Shown here in pieces: positions 1-8,344 of a stretch of DNA of 64,000 nt; position 1 is the first letter of the stretch; each line of letters begins with the position of its first letter. The DNA lies in NCBI RefSeq assembly GCF_000025485.1, contig NC_013851.1, forward strand, positions 2,213,501 to 2,277,500, in the 5' to 3' direction. Below the pieces are notes generated by a model. It had not been told where the DNA came from. It did not search any database and saw only the letters and a program-made list of their open reading frames with translations. The stretch comes from Allochromatium vinosum DSM 180. Its GTDB lineage: Bacteria; Pseudomonadota; Gammaproteobacteria; Chromatiales; Chromatiaceae. The translations under genes were made by a program, and so were the position numbers.

Positions 1-102
1 CGTCCCGCGATCGCGGGCATCCACCGCTCGACCCACAATTCGAAGGGCTATCGTTGTGAGCAAGCGATGCTTACCGCCGTGGCCAGACGCCGGGCCGGAT
101 GA
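1..102 (+). CDS. C-terminal tail of an unidentified protein (5' truncated)
   Basis: The window opens inside a reading frame that runs from base 1 to a TGA at 100-102 and gives about 33 residues. I prefer this frame because its third codon positions are almost all G or C, as in the neighbouring genes; the frame that stays open to 133 does not show that bias. The tail is too short to assign a family. It ends 27 bases before the next start, so it may be the preceding gene of the same operon. The alternative frame, which would overlap the next ATG as ATGA, cannot be fully excluded. Confidence 0.4.
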   Translation, partial: RPAIAGIHRSTHNSKGYRCEQAMLTAVARRRAG

Positions 103-129
103 AACGACTTTCCGGGTACATGACCTGAC

Positions 130-966
130 ATGAAGTCCCGTATCGCCGTTACAGGTGCAACTGGTTTTCTCGGGCAGCATGTCATCAACCACCTGCTCGA
201 CTCAGGCATCGAAGCCGTCGCCACGGCCCGAACCCCTTCAGGAGCGAGCAACCGCTGCTGTTTCGTGCCTCTTGACATCGCCAACCCGCCGCCGGATGCG
301 TTCGAGCGATTGGGCGCTCCCGAAGTACTGATTCATCTGGCCTGGCACGGTTTGCCCAACTACCGCTCACGCCATCATTTCGAGCAGGGACTGCCTCATC
401 ATTACGGCTTCTTGAAAGGCCTGATCGAAGCCGGGCTGCAAAAGCTCGTGGTGGCCGGAACCTGCTTTGAGTACGGCCTGCAAAGTGGTGCGCTCTCCGA
501 GCAGACGCCGACCGATCCCTGTACCGCCTATGGCTTCGCCAAGGACGCCCTGCGCCGTCAGCTGGAGTATCTGACGGCCGAACACGCCACACAGCTCGTC
601 TGGACGCGGCTGTTTTACCTCTGGGGCGAAGGACAGGCATCCGGTTCACTGTATGCGCAACTCTCGGTAGCGGCACAGCGTGGCGAACCACAGTTCAAGA
701 TGTCAGGCGGGGAGCAGTTGCGCGACTACCTGCACGTTGCCGAGGCCGCGCGCCATCTCGTAACGCTGGCCATGCGACCGTGCGCCTTCAGTCTGATCAA
801 TCTTTGTTCCGGACGCCCGATTTCGATACGCCGCCTGGTTGAACGCTGGATCAGCGAACAGGGCTGGACGATCCGGCCCCAGTTTGGTTGCTATCCTTAT
901 CCAGACTATGAGCCGCTGGCCTTTTGGGGCGATGCGGCGCGGCTGAACCAAACCGTTTCCGTCTGA
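130..966 (+). CDS. NAD-dependent epimerase/dehydratase (extended SDR)
   Basis: A 278-residue extended SDR, probably acting on a nucleotide-linked sugar in the cytoplasm. The N-terminus has the dinucleotide-binding glycine motif TGATGFLGQHV (residues 8-18). The catalytic tyrosine and lysine appear as YGFAK around residue 138. The C-terminal part (LRDYLHVAEAARHLV, then INLCSGRPISIRRLV) is the usual substrate-binding half of dTDP- and CDP-sugar epimerases or reductases. The exact reaction cannot be read from sequence. It lies at the head of the plus-strand glycan cluster, followed after 101 bases by the first radical SAM gene. Confidence 0.85.
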   Translation: MKSRIAVTGATGFLGQHVINHLLDSGIEAVATARTPSGASNRCCFVPLDIANPPPDAFERLGAPEVLIHLAWHGLPNYRSRHHFEQGLPHHYGFLKGLIEAGLQKLVVAGTCFEYGLQSGALSEQTPTDPCTAYGFAKDALRRQLEYLTAEHATQLVWTRLFYLWGEGQASGSLYAQLSVAAQRGEPQFKMSGGEQLRDYLHVAEAARHLVTLAMRPCAFSLINLCSGRPISIRRLVERWISEQGWTIRPQFGCYPYPDYEPLAFWGDAARLNQTVSV

Positions 967-1067
967 AACGCTCAAGATTTATCTGACGCGGTCGATACAG
1001 CGTCCGACATGTCCCAGATCCGTTTCGAGAACGCACGATAGCACGCAAACATGCCGGCGGTGCCTGC

Positions 1068-2357
1068 TTGAACACACACATCGACCAGATTCCAACGCCT
1101 TCACAGCTCAAGACACTGATCGGCGGCCGCGCTGTTCACATCTGGGGCGCCCGGCACGACGGCTATGCGGCGTACCATGTTTTGAACCGTCATGGCATCG
1201 ATATCCAGGCTTTCATCGATTCCAGTCTGGCGCTCCAAGGGCAGCGTGTCTTTGGCAAGGATATTCAGCTCCCGGAACCCTTTTTCGCTACCGAAACACC
1301 GCAAACGGCCTTTATCCTGATCGCATCCGGATTCCATGCCGACGCCATTGTTCAGGACTGTCAGCGTCATGGCTTCCAGGTCGGGCGGGATGTCGTGATC
1401 CAGGGCGATTTGCGACTGTTCAACTATCAGGTCGACATTGCCGGAAGCTGCAATCTGCGCTGCATCTCCTGTCCGCGCGGCAACTTCGACACCCATCGCC
1501 CCAAGGGTTTCATGTCGGCAGAGACCTATCGCGCTCTGCTCGACAAGATCCTGCGTGACGATCCCTACACGGGCATCATCACGCTCTACAACTGGGGCGA
1601 GCCGCTGCTCAATCGCGAGCTGCCCGAAATTCTCGCACTCACCCACTCGCGTGGTCTGCTCTCAGCCCTGTCGAGCAACCTGAGCTTCAAACTCGACTTC
1701 GAGCCGGTCATCGCCGCACGTCCGACCTGGTTCCGCATTTCGGTATCCGGCTGGGGCGAACGCTACGAGATCACGCACACCGGCGGAAACTGGGCGCGCC
1801 TGATGGAGAACATCCGCCGTCTGGCTGAGTATCGTGATCGGCATCATCCCGGGATGCTGGTCGAGGTGTTCTACCATCTCTATAACGACAACCGCGACGA
1901 CATCCACCGCTGGCAAGCGTTGTGTGACGAGTTGGGATTCATGCTACGTTATCGTCATGCAGCACTGGCCCCATTGGACAACATCGAAGCCATTCTCGAA
2001 GGACGCGCGGTCAACGAACGTGTTCGGCGCACCATGGCGCTGCAACAGCTTCAGGTCGGGGAGGTCATGGAGCTGGCGCTGGCCGAACGCCACCGGCCCT
2101 GCTACTACGAGCGCCATCTCTGGATCAATTGGAATCTGGAGGTTGCGCACTGTATGGAATGGTATCGACCCGATCTCAACCTCGTGCCCGGAAGCTTCAT
2201 GGATACCACACCTGAACAGCTGATCGCCGCGCGCGAGGCCAGTGAATTCTGTATGCGCTGCAAGGAGCGCGGCATCCATCGCTGCTTCATCGTCTACAGC
2301 GACGAGCGGCTGATCATCGAGCGCGACCGTCTGCCGATTGCGGCTGGAGACGCCTGA
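1068..2357 (+). CDS. radical SAM protein with N-terminal WG Rossmann-like domain, paralog 1
   Basis: A 429-residue protein in three parts. Residues 20-115 form a Rossmann-like domain with HIWGAR, a Gly-containing helix start and a QAFIDSS strand. The radical SAM core follows, with the CX3CX2C cluster-binding motif at C128, C132 and C135 and a downstream YNWGEPLLN segment. The C-terminal SPASM/twitch-like region has Cys at 345, 362, 395, 398 and 406, which could bind an auxiliary iron-sulfur cluster. The start is TTG: the only nearby ATG, at 1051, runs into a stop after six codons. The next paralog begins one base after the stop. The substrate is unknown; the context points to a sugar or glycoconjugate. 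Confidence 0.85.
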   Translation: MNTHIDQIPTPSQLKTLIGGRAVHIWGARHDGYAAYHVLNRHGIDIQAFIDSSLALQGQRVFGKDIQLPEPFFATETPQTAFILIASGFHADAIVQDCQRHGFQVGRDVVIQGDLRLFNYQVDIAGSCNLRCISCPRGNFDTHRPKGFMSAETYRALLDKILRDDPYTGIITLYNWGEPLLNRELPEILALTHSRGLLSALSSNLSFKLDFEPVIAARPTWFRISVSGWGERYEITHTGGNWARLMENIRRLAEYRDRHHPGMLVEVFYHLYNDNRDDIHRWQALCDELGFMLRYRHAALAPLDNIEAILEGRAVNERVRRTMALQQLQVGEVMELALAERHRPCYYERHLWINWNLEVAHCMEWYRPDLNLVPGSFMDTTPEQLIAAREASEFCMRCKERGIHRCFIVYSDERLIIERDRLPIAAGDA

Positions 2358-2358
2358 C

Positions 2359-3633
2359 ATGGACTGGGATCGGTTGCGTCTGCACGCCGCTTTCGGCACG
2401 CGCGAGGTGTGGATCTGGGGCGCCATGATCGTGGGCCAAGGAGTTTGCCGCGCCCTGCAGCGTGCGGGCATGACGGTCGCCGGTTTCATCGATTCCAGTC
2501 CAGCCATGCAGGGGCAGACGGCACTCGGCTATCCGGTTAGCGCGCCTGAGACCGTGCTGGAGCGGGTACGCAACGCAGAAGCCTTCATCATCATCGGTTC
2601 GGGGCATCACGATCAGACCATTGAGGACCGCTGTCGTGCGCATGGCCTGACCGCTGAGCGCGATTATCTGTCTTCACGCCGGCTCAATGACATCGATCCC
2701 AGCATCGACGTCTCCGGGATGTGCAATCTGCACTGCATCTCGTGCCCGCAAGGCAATCTCAGCGACCGACCGCCGACAGGTTTCATGAGGCTGGACGCCT
2801 ACACGGCGATCCTTGGCAAGCTGCTCGACGAGCTGCCGTTTCTGGGCAGCATCCAGCTCTACGCCTGGGGTGAGCCCTTGTTGAATCGCCAACTGCCCGA
2901 CATGATTGCGGCGACTCGCGAGGCGCAGGTGTTGAGCGCGATTTCGACCAATCTGAAGACTGCGCGCGATCTGGAGGCCGTGGTGACCGCCCGCCCCGAC
3001 TGGATCAAGGTCTCGGCGTCCGGCTATGGTGCAAGCTATGCCATCGGTCACACCGGCGGGGATTGGGATCGGTTTCTCGCCAATCTGCACCGGCTCTCAC
3101 GACTGCGCGCGCGTCATCATCCTGAGCTACAGATCGTTCTCAACTACCATCTCTACCGCCACAGTCTTGGCGAGAGCTATCGTGCGATGCGCGCGTTGTG
3201 CGATGAACTCGGATTCATCTTTCGGCCCAACATGGCCTATCTCTACTCGCTCGACAACGTGCTCGACTATGTCGAGGGTCGACCGCTCTCGCCCGAGGCC
3301 GAGCGCACACTGGAACTGATGCTGCTCGACATCGACAGCGGATTGGAGCGCGCCCGCCGGCGTCGGCACCATCCCTGTCCCGAGGAGCGCTGTCTGCCCA
3401 TCAACTGGGATGGACGGGTGCGCTTCTGTGGGGTCTATTTCAAGCCGTTCATCGCGGATGATTTTCTGGCCACGCCGTTGAGTGAGATCCTGGCCCGTCG
3501 ACAGGGCAGCGAATTTTGTCGGCGCTGCATGAGTCATGGACTGCATCACTACACCGCCGTGTACCTGGAAGAACGCCTCCTTGCGGCTGGCGGTGAGTCG
3601 GCTCAGCAAACGGATGTCGACGCCGATGACTGA
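2359..3633 (+). CDS. radical SAM protein with N-terminal WG Rossmann-like domain, paralog 2
   Basis: The second copy, 424 residues, with the same layout. EVWIWGAM lies near residue 16 and AGFIDSS follows. The CX3CX2C motif is at C122, C126 and C129, and the core contains YAWGEPLLN and YHLYRHSLGE. The C-terminal SPASM-like region has CPEERC, RFCGVYF and FCRRC. I chose the ATG at 2359 over the in-frame TTG at 2338 because GGAGA lies eight bases upstream and the start sits one base after the previous stop, which suggests coupled translation. It is very similar in order and motifs to paralogs 1 and 3, so this is a tandem duplication that has diverged. Confidence 0.87.
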   Translation: MDWDRLRLHAAFGTREVWIWGAMIVGQGVCRALQRAGMTVAGFIDSSPAMQGQTALGYPVSAPETVLERVRNAEAFIIIGSGHHDQTIEDRCRAHGLTAERDYLSSRRLNDIDPSIDVSGMCNLHCISCPQGNLSDRPPTGFMRLDAYTAILGKLLDELPFLGSIQLYAWGEPLLNRQLPDMIAATREAQVLSAISTNLKTARDLEAVVTARPDWIKVSASGYGASYAIGHTGGDWDRFLANLHRLSRLRARHHPELQIVLNYHLYRHSLGESYRAMRALCDELGFIFRPNMAYLYSLDNVLDYVEGRPLSPEAERTLELMLLDIDSGLERARRRRHHPCPEERCLPINWDGRVRFCGVYFKPFIADDFLATPLSEILARRQGSEFCRRCMSHGLHHYTAVYLEERLLAAGGESAQQTDVDADD

Positions 3634-4894
3634 TACGGCTCACATCCTGGAGCCGGTGCGTCGCGCCGCCGCTGAACGCCCCATCTGGATCTGGGGGGCC
3701 GGCAATCAGGGGCGCGGGATCGGCTCGGTGTTGCGGGAACAGGGGGTCGAGCTGAGCGGATTCGTCGATCAGGCGGCCGAGCGGTTGGCGTCGCAGGTCA
3801 TGGGACTGCCGGTGCGGCTGCCGACCGCTGTGCTTGATGCCGCGCCCCCCCAGCCGCGACCTTTCGTGATCATCGCCTCCTGGTTCTTCGAGGCCGAGAT
3901 CGCCGATCAGCTTCAGGCGGCTGGATTCGTCGAGTCAGAGGACTTCATCGGCTATGCGCGCCTCAAGCCGGTGGATTACTCGGTCGATATCGTCGGCGTG
4001 TGCAATCTCAAGTGTCTGGCGTGTCCGCGCGCCAGCCGCGCGCCCGGTCCGGGCAAACAGGGACTGATGCCGCTCGCCACCTTTCGCGCCGTGCTGGACA
4101 AGATCCTGACCGAAAGCCCCTTCGTCGGTAATCTCCAGCTCTATCAATGGGGCGAGCCGGTATTGCATCCGCAACTGCCCGAGATCATCGAATACGCCCG
4201 CGAGCGTGGGGTCTTGTGCGCCATTTCCAGCAATCTCAACGCTGACGCGGACTATGCCCGCATCGTTGCGGCACGCCCCGAATGGCTGCGGATCTCGGCT
4301 TCGGGCTGGGGTGATGACTATGAGATCGCGCATACGCGCGGGCACTGGCCGCGCTTTCTCGCCCATCTGCGCGAGGTCGCGCGCCTACGCCGTGTGCTCT
4401 ACCCATCGATGAAGATCGAGTTGTATTACCATCTCTACCGGCATAGTTTGGGCGAAGGGCTGGAGCGGTTTCGGGAGCTTTGTGAGGAGCTGGAGCTGGA
4501 ACTGCGGCCGATTCCGGCCTATCTGATCTCGCTCGACGATGTACTGGGCTATTGCGAGGGGCGTTCCCTGCCCGAGCCGGCACGGCAGGCGGCTGAACGG
4601 TTGGTGGTGAGTCTGGATGATGGGCTTGCCGCCGCGTACCGACAGCGTCATCTGGCCTGTGACGTGCTTCGGTGCGTCAATATCAACTGGGATGCCTCGG
4701 TCAGTCAGTGCATGCTCTACTACGATACGGCCGATAACAGCGTGGCGCCGAATTATCTGGACGTTTCGCTGGAGCAGATTCAGGTGCGGCGTCATCGCGC
4801 CGAGCTCTGCCGGCGTTGCAGCCGATTTGGGCTGCATCGGTATTGCGCGTCCTATGCGCAGATGGCACCGAACAGCGGGGTGAGTGCGCCGTGA
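3614..4894 (+). CDS. radical SAM protein with N-terminal WG Rossmann-like domain, paralog 3
   Basis: The third tandem copy, about 426 residues. PIWIWGAG is at residues 23-30, LSGFVD follows, and the cluster motif is C130, C134 and C137. YQWGEPVLHPQLP and YHLYRHSLGE are conserved with the other copies. The SPASM-like tail contains CDVLRC, SQCMLYY, LCRRC and a final Cys in HRYC. The start is either ATG 3614 or ATG 3626; both overlap the end of paralog 2, and the second forms an ATGACTGA overlap. A longer upstream extension only re-reads paralog 2 in another frame. The stop overlaps the GTG of the next gene, so all of these genes look co-translated. Confidence 0.85.
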   Translation: MSTPMTDTAHILEPVRRAAAERPIWIWGAGNQGRGIGSVLREQGVELSGFVDQAAERLASQVMGLPVRLPTAVLDAAPPQPRPFVIIASWFFEAEIADQLQAAGFVESEDFIGYARLKPVDYSVDIVGVCNLKCLACPRASRAPGPGKQGLMPLATFRAVLDKILTESPFVGNLQLYQWGEPVLHPQLPEIIEYARERGVLCAISSNLNADADYARIVAARPEWLRISASGWGDDYEIAHTRGHWPRFLAHLREVARLRRVLYPSMKIELYYHLYRHSLGEGLERFRELCEELELELRPIPAYLISLDDVLGYCEGRSLPEPARQAAERLVVSLDDGLAAAYRQRHLACDVLRCVNINWDASVSQCMLYYDTADNSVAPNYLDVSLEQIQVRRHRAELCRRCSRFGLHRYCASYAQMAPNSGVSAP

Positions 4895-6204
4895 ATATTC
4901 GGGTTCTGCATCTTGCGCCTCACTACGGCGGCGGTGTCGGCACCGTGGTTCGCGCTCTGATCGCTGAGAGCCGGCGTCTTGGCGGTTATACGCACCGTCT
5001 GGCTTGTCTCGAAGCCGCGAGTGAGATCACCCGCAGTTGGGCCGGCCGGCTCGGCGTCGGGCTGGCGGATCGATTGCATTGGGATGATGCGGCACTCCAG
5101 CAGGTGTTGCGCGACACGGATCTGGTCCATCTGCACTGGTGGCATCATCCGTTGCTCAACGCCATGATGCATCGCTGGGATCTGCCGCCGTTTCGCTGTG
5201 TGCTCTGGACGCATGTCAACGGACATCATCCGCCGCAGAATTTTCCGCCTGGACTGATCGATTATCCGGATCTGCTGGTTTTGGCGACGTCCTGGAGCCT
5301 GAAGGCACCAGCCTTGGCCGAGGCGGTGACCCAGGGGCGGGATATCCGGGTCGTGCGTAGCAGTGCCGGTCTTCCGCAGATGCCGCCGCGTGTCGAGCGG
5401 GGGGATGGTCCGGTACAGGTTGGCTATGTCGGGACGGTCGATCCGATCAAGATGCATCCGGATTTTATCCGGCTGTGCCTGGAAGCGGATATTCCGGGAC
5501 GTATCGTGGTGGCCGGCGGTCCTTGTCATGAGGATTTGCGCGCCGCCGCCAAGTCGGCCGGAGCCGAGGATCGCTTCGAGATTTTAGGTCCGATCGACGA
5601 TGTTCCGACGCTGATGAGTCGTCTGGACGTCTTGGCCTATCCGCTCAATTCGCAGCATTACGGGACCGGGGAACAGGTTCTACTGGAGTCGGTGGCGGCC
5701 GGGGTTCTGCCCGTGGTGTTGGGAACAGAGAACGAGCGCGAAACGCTGGATCTGTTGGGATGCGGTTTGAGCGCAGAGACCGAAGAAGACTTCGTCACTT
5801 TGCTCCGTCAGATTACGACTGATACGACGATCTTGCGCCGTGAATACAGGCGTTGCGCAGCGCTATCAGATAGCGAGCTGGACCTTAACAAAATCACGAC
5901 GGCCTGGCATCGGATTTACGATCAGGTATTTGAATTCCCCTCTAAGCCGCACCGCATTTGCGGCATTGATCGTGCCAACCCCCGCCCGCATGAATTACTG
6001 CTTGCGTCCTGCCAAGGCACCAAGCTCGCTGATTTATATTCACGGCTTATAAAACACGCCACCTTCGATGAAGAAGATTGGCAGGACATCCCCATGGGGT
6101 GTCTTGCCAAGACACGCGGCTCCTGTTTCCATTACGAAAAATTTTACGATGATCCGGCGCTGAAGCAGATCGCAGAAGCATTCAAGCCGAGGCTTGCAAG
6201 GTAA
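4891..6204 (+). CDS. GT4-type (GT-B fold) glycosyltransferase
   Basis: A protein of about 437 residues starting with GTG in a GTGA overlap with the upstream stop; GGGGTGAG lies a few bases before it. The N-terminus, VLHLAPHYGGGVGTVVRAL, is the glycine-rich acceptor-side loop of family 4 glycosyltransferases. The C-terminal half has the donor-binding region YGTGEQVLLESVAAGVLPVVLGT followed by NERETL. It probably transfers a sugar from a nucleotide donor during glycan assembly at the inner face of the membrane. The last 100 or so residues, encoded after about 5840, are unlike a standard GT4 end and coincide with a drop in GC, so the gene may be chimeric. Confidence 0.82.
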   Translation: MNIRVLHLAPHYGGGVGTVVRALIAESRRLGGYTHRLACLEAASEITRSWAGRLGVGLADRLHWDDAALQQVLRDTDLVHLHWWHHPLLNAMMHRWDLPPFRCVLWTHVNGHHPPQNFPPGLIDYPDLLVLATSWSLKAPALAEAVTQGRDIRVVRSSAGLPQMPPRVERGDGPVQVGYVGTVDPIKMHPDFIRLCLEADIPGRIVVAGGPCHEDLRAAAKSAGAEDRFEILGPIDDVPTLMSRLDVLAYPLNSQHYGTGEQVLLESVAAGVLPVVLGTENERETLDLLGCGLSAETEEDFVTLLRQITTDTTILRREYRRCAALSDSELDLNKITTAWHRIYDQVFEFPSKPHRICGIDRANPRPHELLLASCQGTKLADLYSRLIKHATFDEEDWQDIPMGCLAKTRGSCFHYEKFYDDPALKQIAEAFKPRLAR

Positions 6205-6211
6205 ATTACTG

Positions 6212-7429
6212 ATGGATATTCATGCGTTGGCGGCCATGTCGCGGAATCGCCCCGTTTACTGCTGGGGTGCGGGCCGCTATGGTGTCATGGCAATGGATGC
6301 ACTACGTCGGCATGGAGTCGGCATTACAGGGTTCATCGATAAAACAATTCGGTCTTCTCGTGACGATACGAACAAGATTTTAGCGCCTGAAGCTATTGAT
6401 TCACCCGCTGACGGCTTTGTTGTTGTCACGAGCATGTTTTTTGAACATGAAATAGAAAGCGCTCTACTGGCCAAGGGATATACGAACGAACGCGATTACG
6501 TGCTTTATTCCAATCTCAAACGCTGGAGTTTCGAAATCGATGTCTCCGGAATTTGTCAGCTAAAGTGCCCGACCTGTCCAAATGGAAATTTTACAGGCCG
6601 TAAACTTTCGCAAACGATGATGAGTTTTGCACTGTATTGTCAAATTCTGGACAAGCTGATCACTGAAGTGGATTTTCTTCCTGATGTGCAGCTTTATTCA
6701 TGGGGGGAGCCGCTACTCAATCCTTCTTTGCCGGATATCGTTGCCTATTCAGCTGATCAGGGAGTGGCCGTTGGAATTTCATCGAATCTGAACGACATCA
6801 GACATCTTGAACGCACCGTTCAGGCAAAGCCTGACTGGTTTCGAGTTTCTCTGTCCGGAACTGGCAATCAATACAGCCTGACCCACAGAGGAGGAAATTG
6901 GGACAAAGTTGCATCCAACATGGAGCAGCTCGCCAGACTGCGAGACTTGCACCATCCGGAAATGATCATCGAAGTCAATTATCATCTTTACCGAAACAAC
7001 GAAAAAAATCTTGATGAGATTGCAGCGATTTGCGAAAGAAATGGATTTTTACTCAAACCCAATGCGGCCTACATTGATCCGCTTGACACACTCATTGACT
7101 ATGCCGAGGGAAAGCCGCTCCCAGACAGCATGCTTGAAATTGCGCAGAGCCTCATACTGGATATCGACGCTGTAATTCAGGACTGCCGCCTGAGTTCCTC
7201 GGATAGTTGTGTGCGTGAAAATACGATCGTAATTCACAGTGACGGCACTATTCGCCAGTGTCCGCATGTATTCGGAAGCCAATACAAGCTAGAAAAAAAC
7301 ATTCTCTCATCATCCATCTCCGAGATTGACCGACTGTTCTTGGCTCGCGATTTATGCGCGCGATGCAAGTCTTTAGGCATGAACAATTTCTACGCCCATT
7401 TTCTTTCCCACACAAAGCTTGAATCATAG
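6212..7429 (+). CDS. radical SAM protein with N-terminal WG Rossmann-like domain, paralog 4 (AT-rich copy)
   Basis: The fourth copy, about 405 residues, separated from the other three by the glycosyltransferase. PVYCWGAGRYG is at residues 14-24, ITGFID follows, and the cluster motif is C115, C119 and C122. YSWGEPLLNPSLP and YHLYRNNEKN match the other paralogs. The SPASM-like tail is leaner but keeps SCVREN, RQCPHV and LCARC. The ATG at 6212 is preferred over a TTG at 6194 because AAGGT lies nine bases before it. Its bases are much richer in A and T than in paralogs 1-3, so it came with the low-GC segment rather than from a local duplication. Confidence 0.85.
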   Translation: MDIHALAAMSRNRPVYCWGAGRYGVMAMDALRRHGVGITGFIDKTIRSSRDDTNKILAPEAIDSPADGFVVVTSMFFEHEIESALLAKGYTNERDYVLYSNLKRWSFEIDVSGICQLKCPTCPNGNFTGRKLSQTMMSFALYCQILDKLITEVDFLPDVQLYSWGEPLLNPSLPDIVAYSADQGVAVGISSNLNDIRHLERTVQAKPDWFRVSLSGTGNQYSLTHRGGNWDKVASNMEQLARLRDLHHPEMIIEVNYHLYRNNEKNLDEIAAICERNGFLLKPNAAYIDPLDTLIDYAEGKPLPDSMLEIAQSLILDIDAVIQDCRLSSSDSCVRENTIVIHSDGTIRQCPHVFGSQYKLEKNILSSSISEIDRLFLARDLCARCKSLGMNNFYAHFLSHTKLES

Positions 7430-7606
7430 CGTCTTAACGATAAATAAAGCGGCCATGGCCACAAAATTAAATTATAAACCCAAGTCTGAAAGAGACTGCA
7501 CCTCGAATCACTGAAGCCTCAGGCATTTAGTGCATATGCGCATCAATAGCCATCTCAAAAAACGACGCATCGATTACTTGCGCTTCAGCATAGAGACAAA
7601 ACAATA

Positions 7607-8344
7607 ATGGATTATGCATTAATAACTGGATCCAGCAGCGGACTTGGCTATTGCATCGCAAAAGTATTTGCCAAGCATGGCATTACTCCGATCTTGACCG
7701 GACGGGATCAAGCATCACTTAACAGGGCAGCAAATTTCATCCAGAGAGAATCAGCGTTAAATCCAATTCGCTTTGCTGGAAATTTGACTGATGATTCTAT
7801 ACCAATGGCTTTGCACCGATTCATCTGCGACCAAGGGATCACTCCGCGCTATCTCGTTCACAATCTCGGCGGCGGCATTCAAGGTGATTGCAAAAACCCG
7901 CCGCTCTGCGTGCTGCGCAAATCTTTTCGACTCAATTTTGAAGTTTCCATTGAAATCAACTCGATTTTTTATGACGATCTAAAAAAAACGTCCGCTAAAA
8001 TTGTACATATCGGCTCGACTTCATCATTGCACCATGATGCCCCGCCAAGTTATTTGACGAGCAAATCAGCCATTTTGCCTTACGTAAAAAACGCAGCCCG
8101 ATCCTTTGCTAAAGATGGACTAACTATATTCGCAGTTTTACCAGGCATGTTGGACCATCCTGGAAGCTATGTCGATCGTTTAAGGATTGGCGATCCTGAT
8201 CGGCATGACAGATTTCTCGAAAAAATGACGTATGGTCAGTTTGTGCCATCTATTGAAGTTGCGCACTATATAGTTTCACTATGCCTAGTCGAAAGCAATA
8301 TGATCAACGGCTCGATTATCACAATTGATGGAGGGGTCGACTGA
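7607..8344 (+). CDS. short-chain dehydrogenase/reductase (classical SDR)
   Basis: A 245-residue classical SDR, NAD(P)-dependent. The cofactor motif is TGSSSGLGYCIAK (residues 7-19). The catalytic triad is visible as S in HIGSTSS, then Y and K in YLTSK. The C-terminus, NGSIITIDGGVD, is the standard end of FabG-like enzymes. The NNAG strand is altered to HNLGGG. It starts after a 177-base gap and its stop overlaps the next ATG, so it is translated together with the cobalamin-domain radical SAM gene. The substrate is unknown; a sugar or small polyketide-like building block is possible. It is AT-rich like the rest of the segment. Confidence 0.83.
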   Translation: MDYALITGSSSGLGYCIAKVFAKHGITPILTGRDQASLNRAANFIQRESALNPIRFAGNLTDDSIPMALHRFICDQGITPRYLVHNLGGGIQGDCKNPPLCVLRKSFRLNFEVSIEINSIFYDDLKKTSAKIVHIGSTSSLHHDAPPSYLTSKSAILPYVKNAARSFAKDGLTIFAVLPGMLDHPGSYVDRLRIGDPDRHDRFLEKMTYGQFVPSIEVAHYIVSLCLVESNMINGSIITIDGGVD

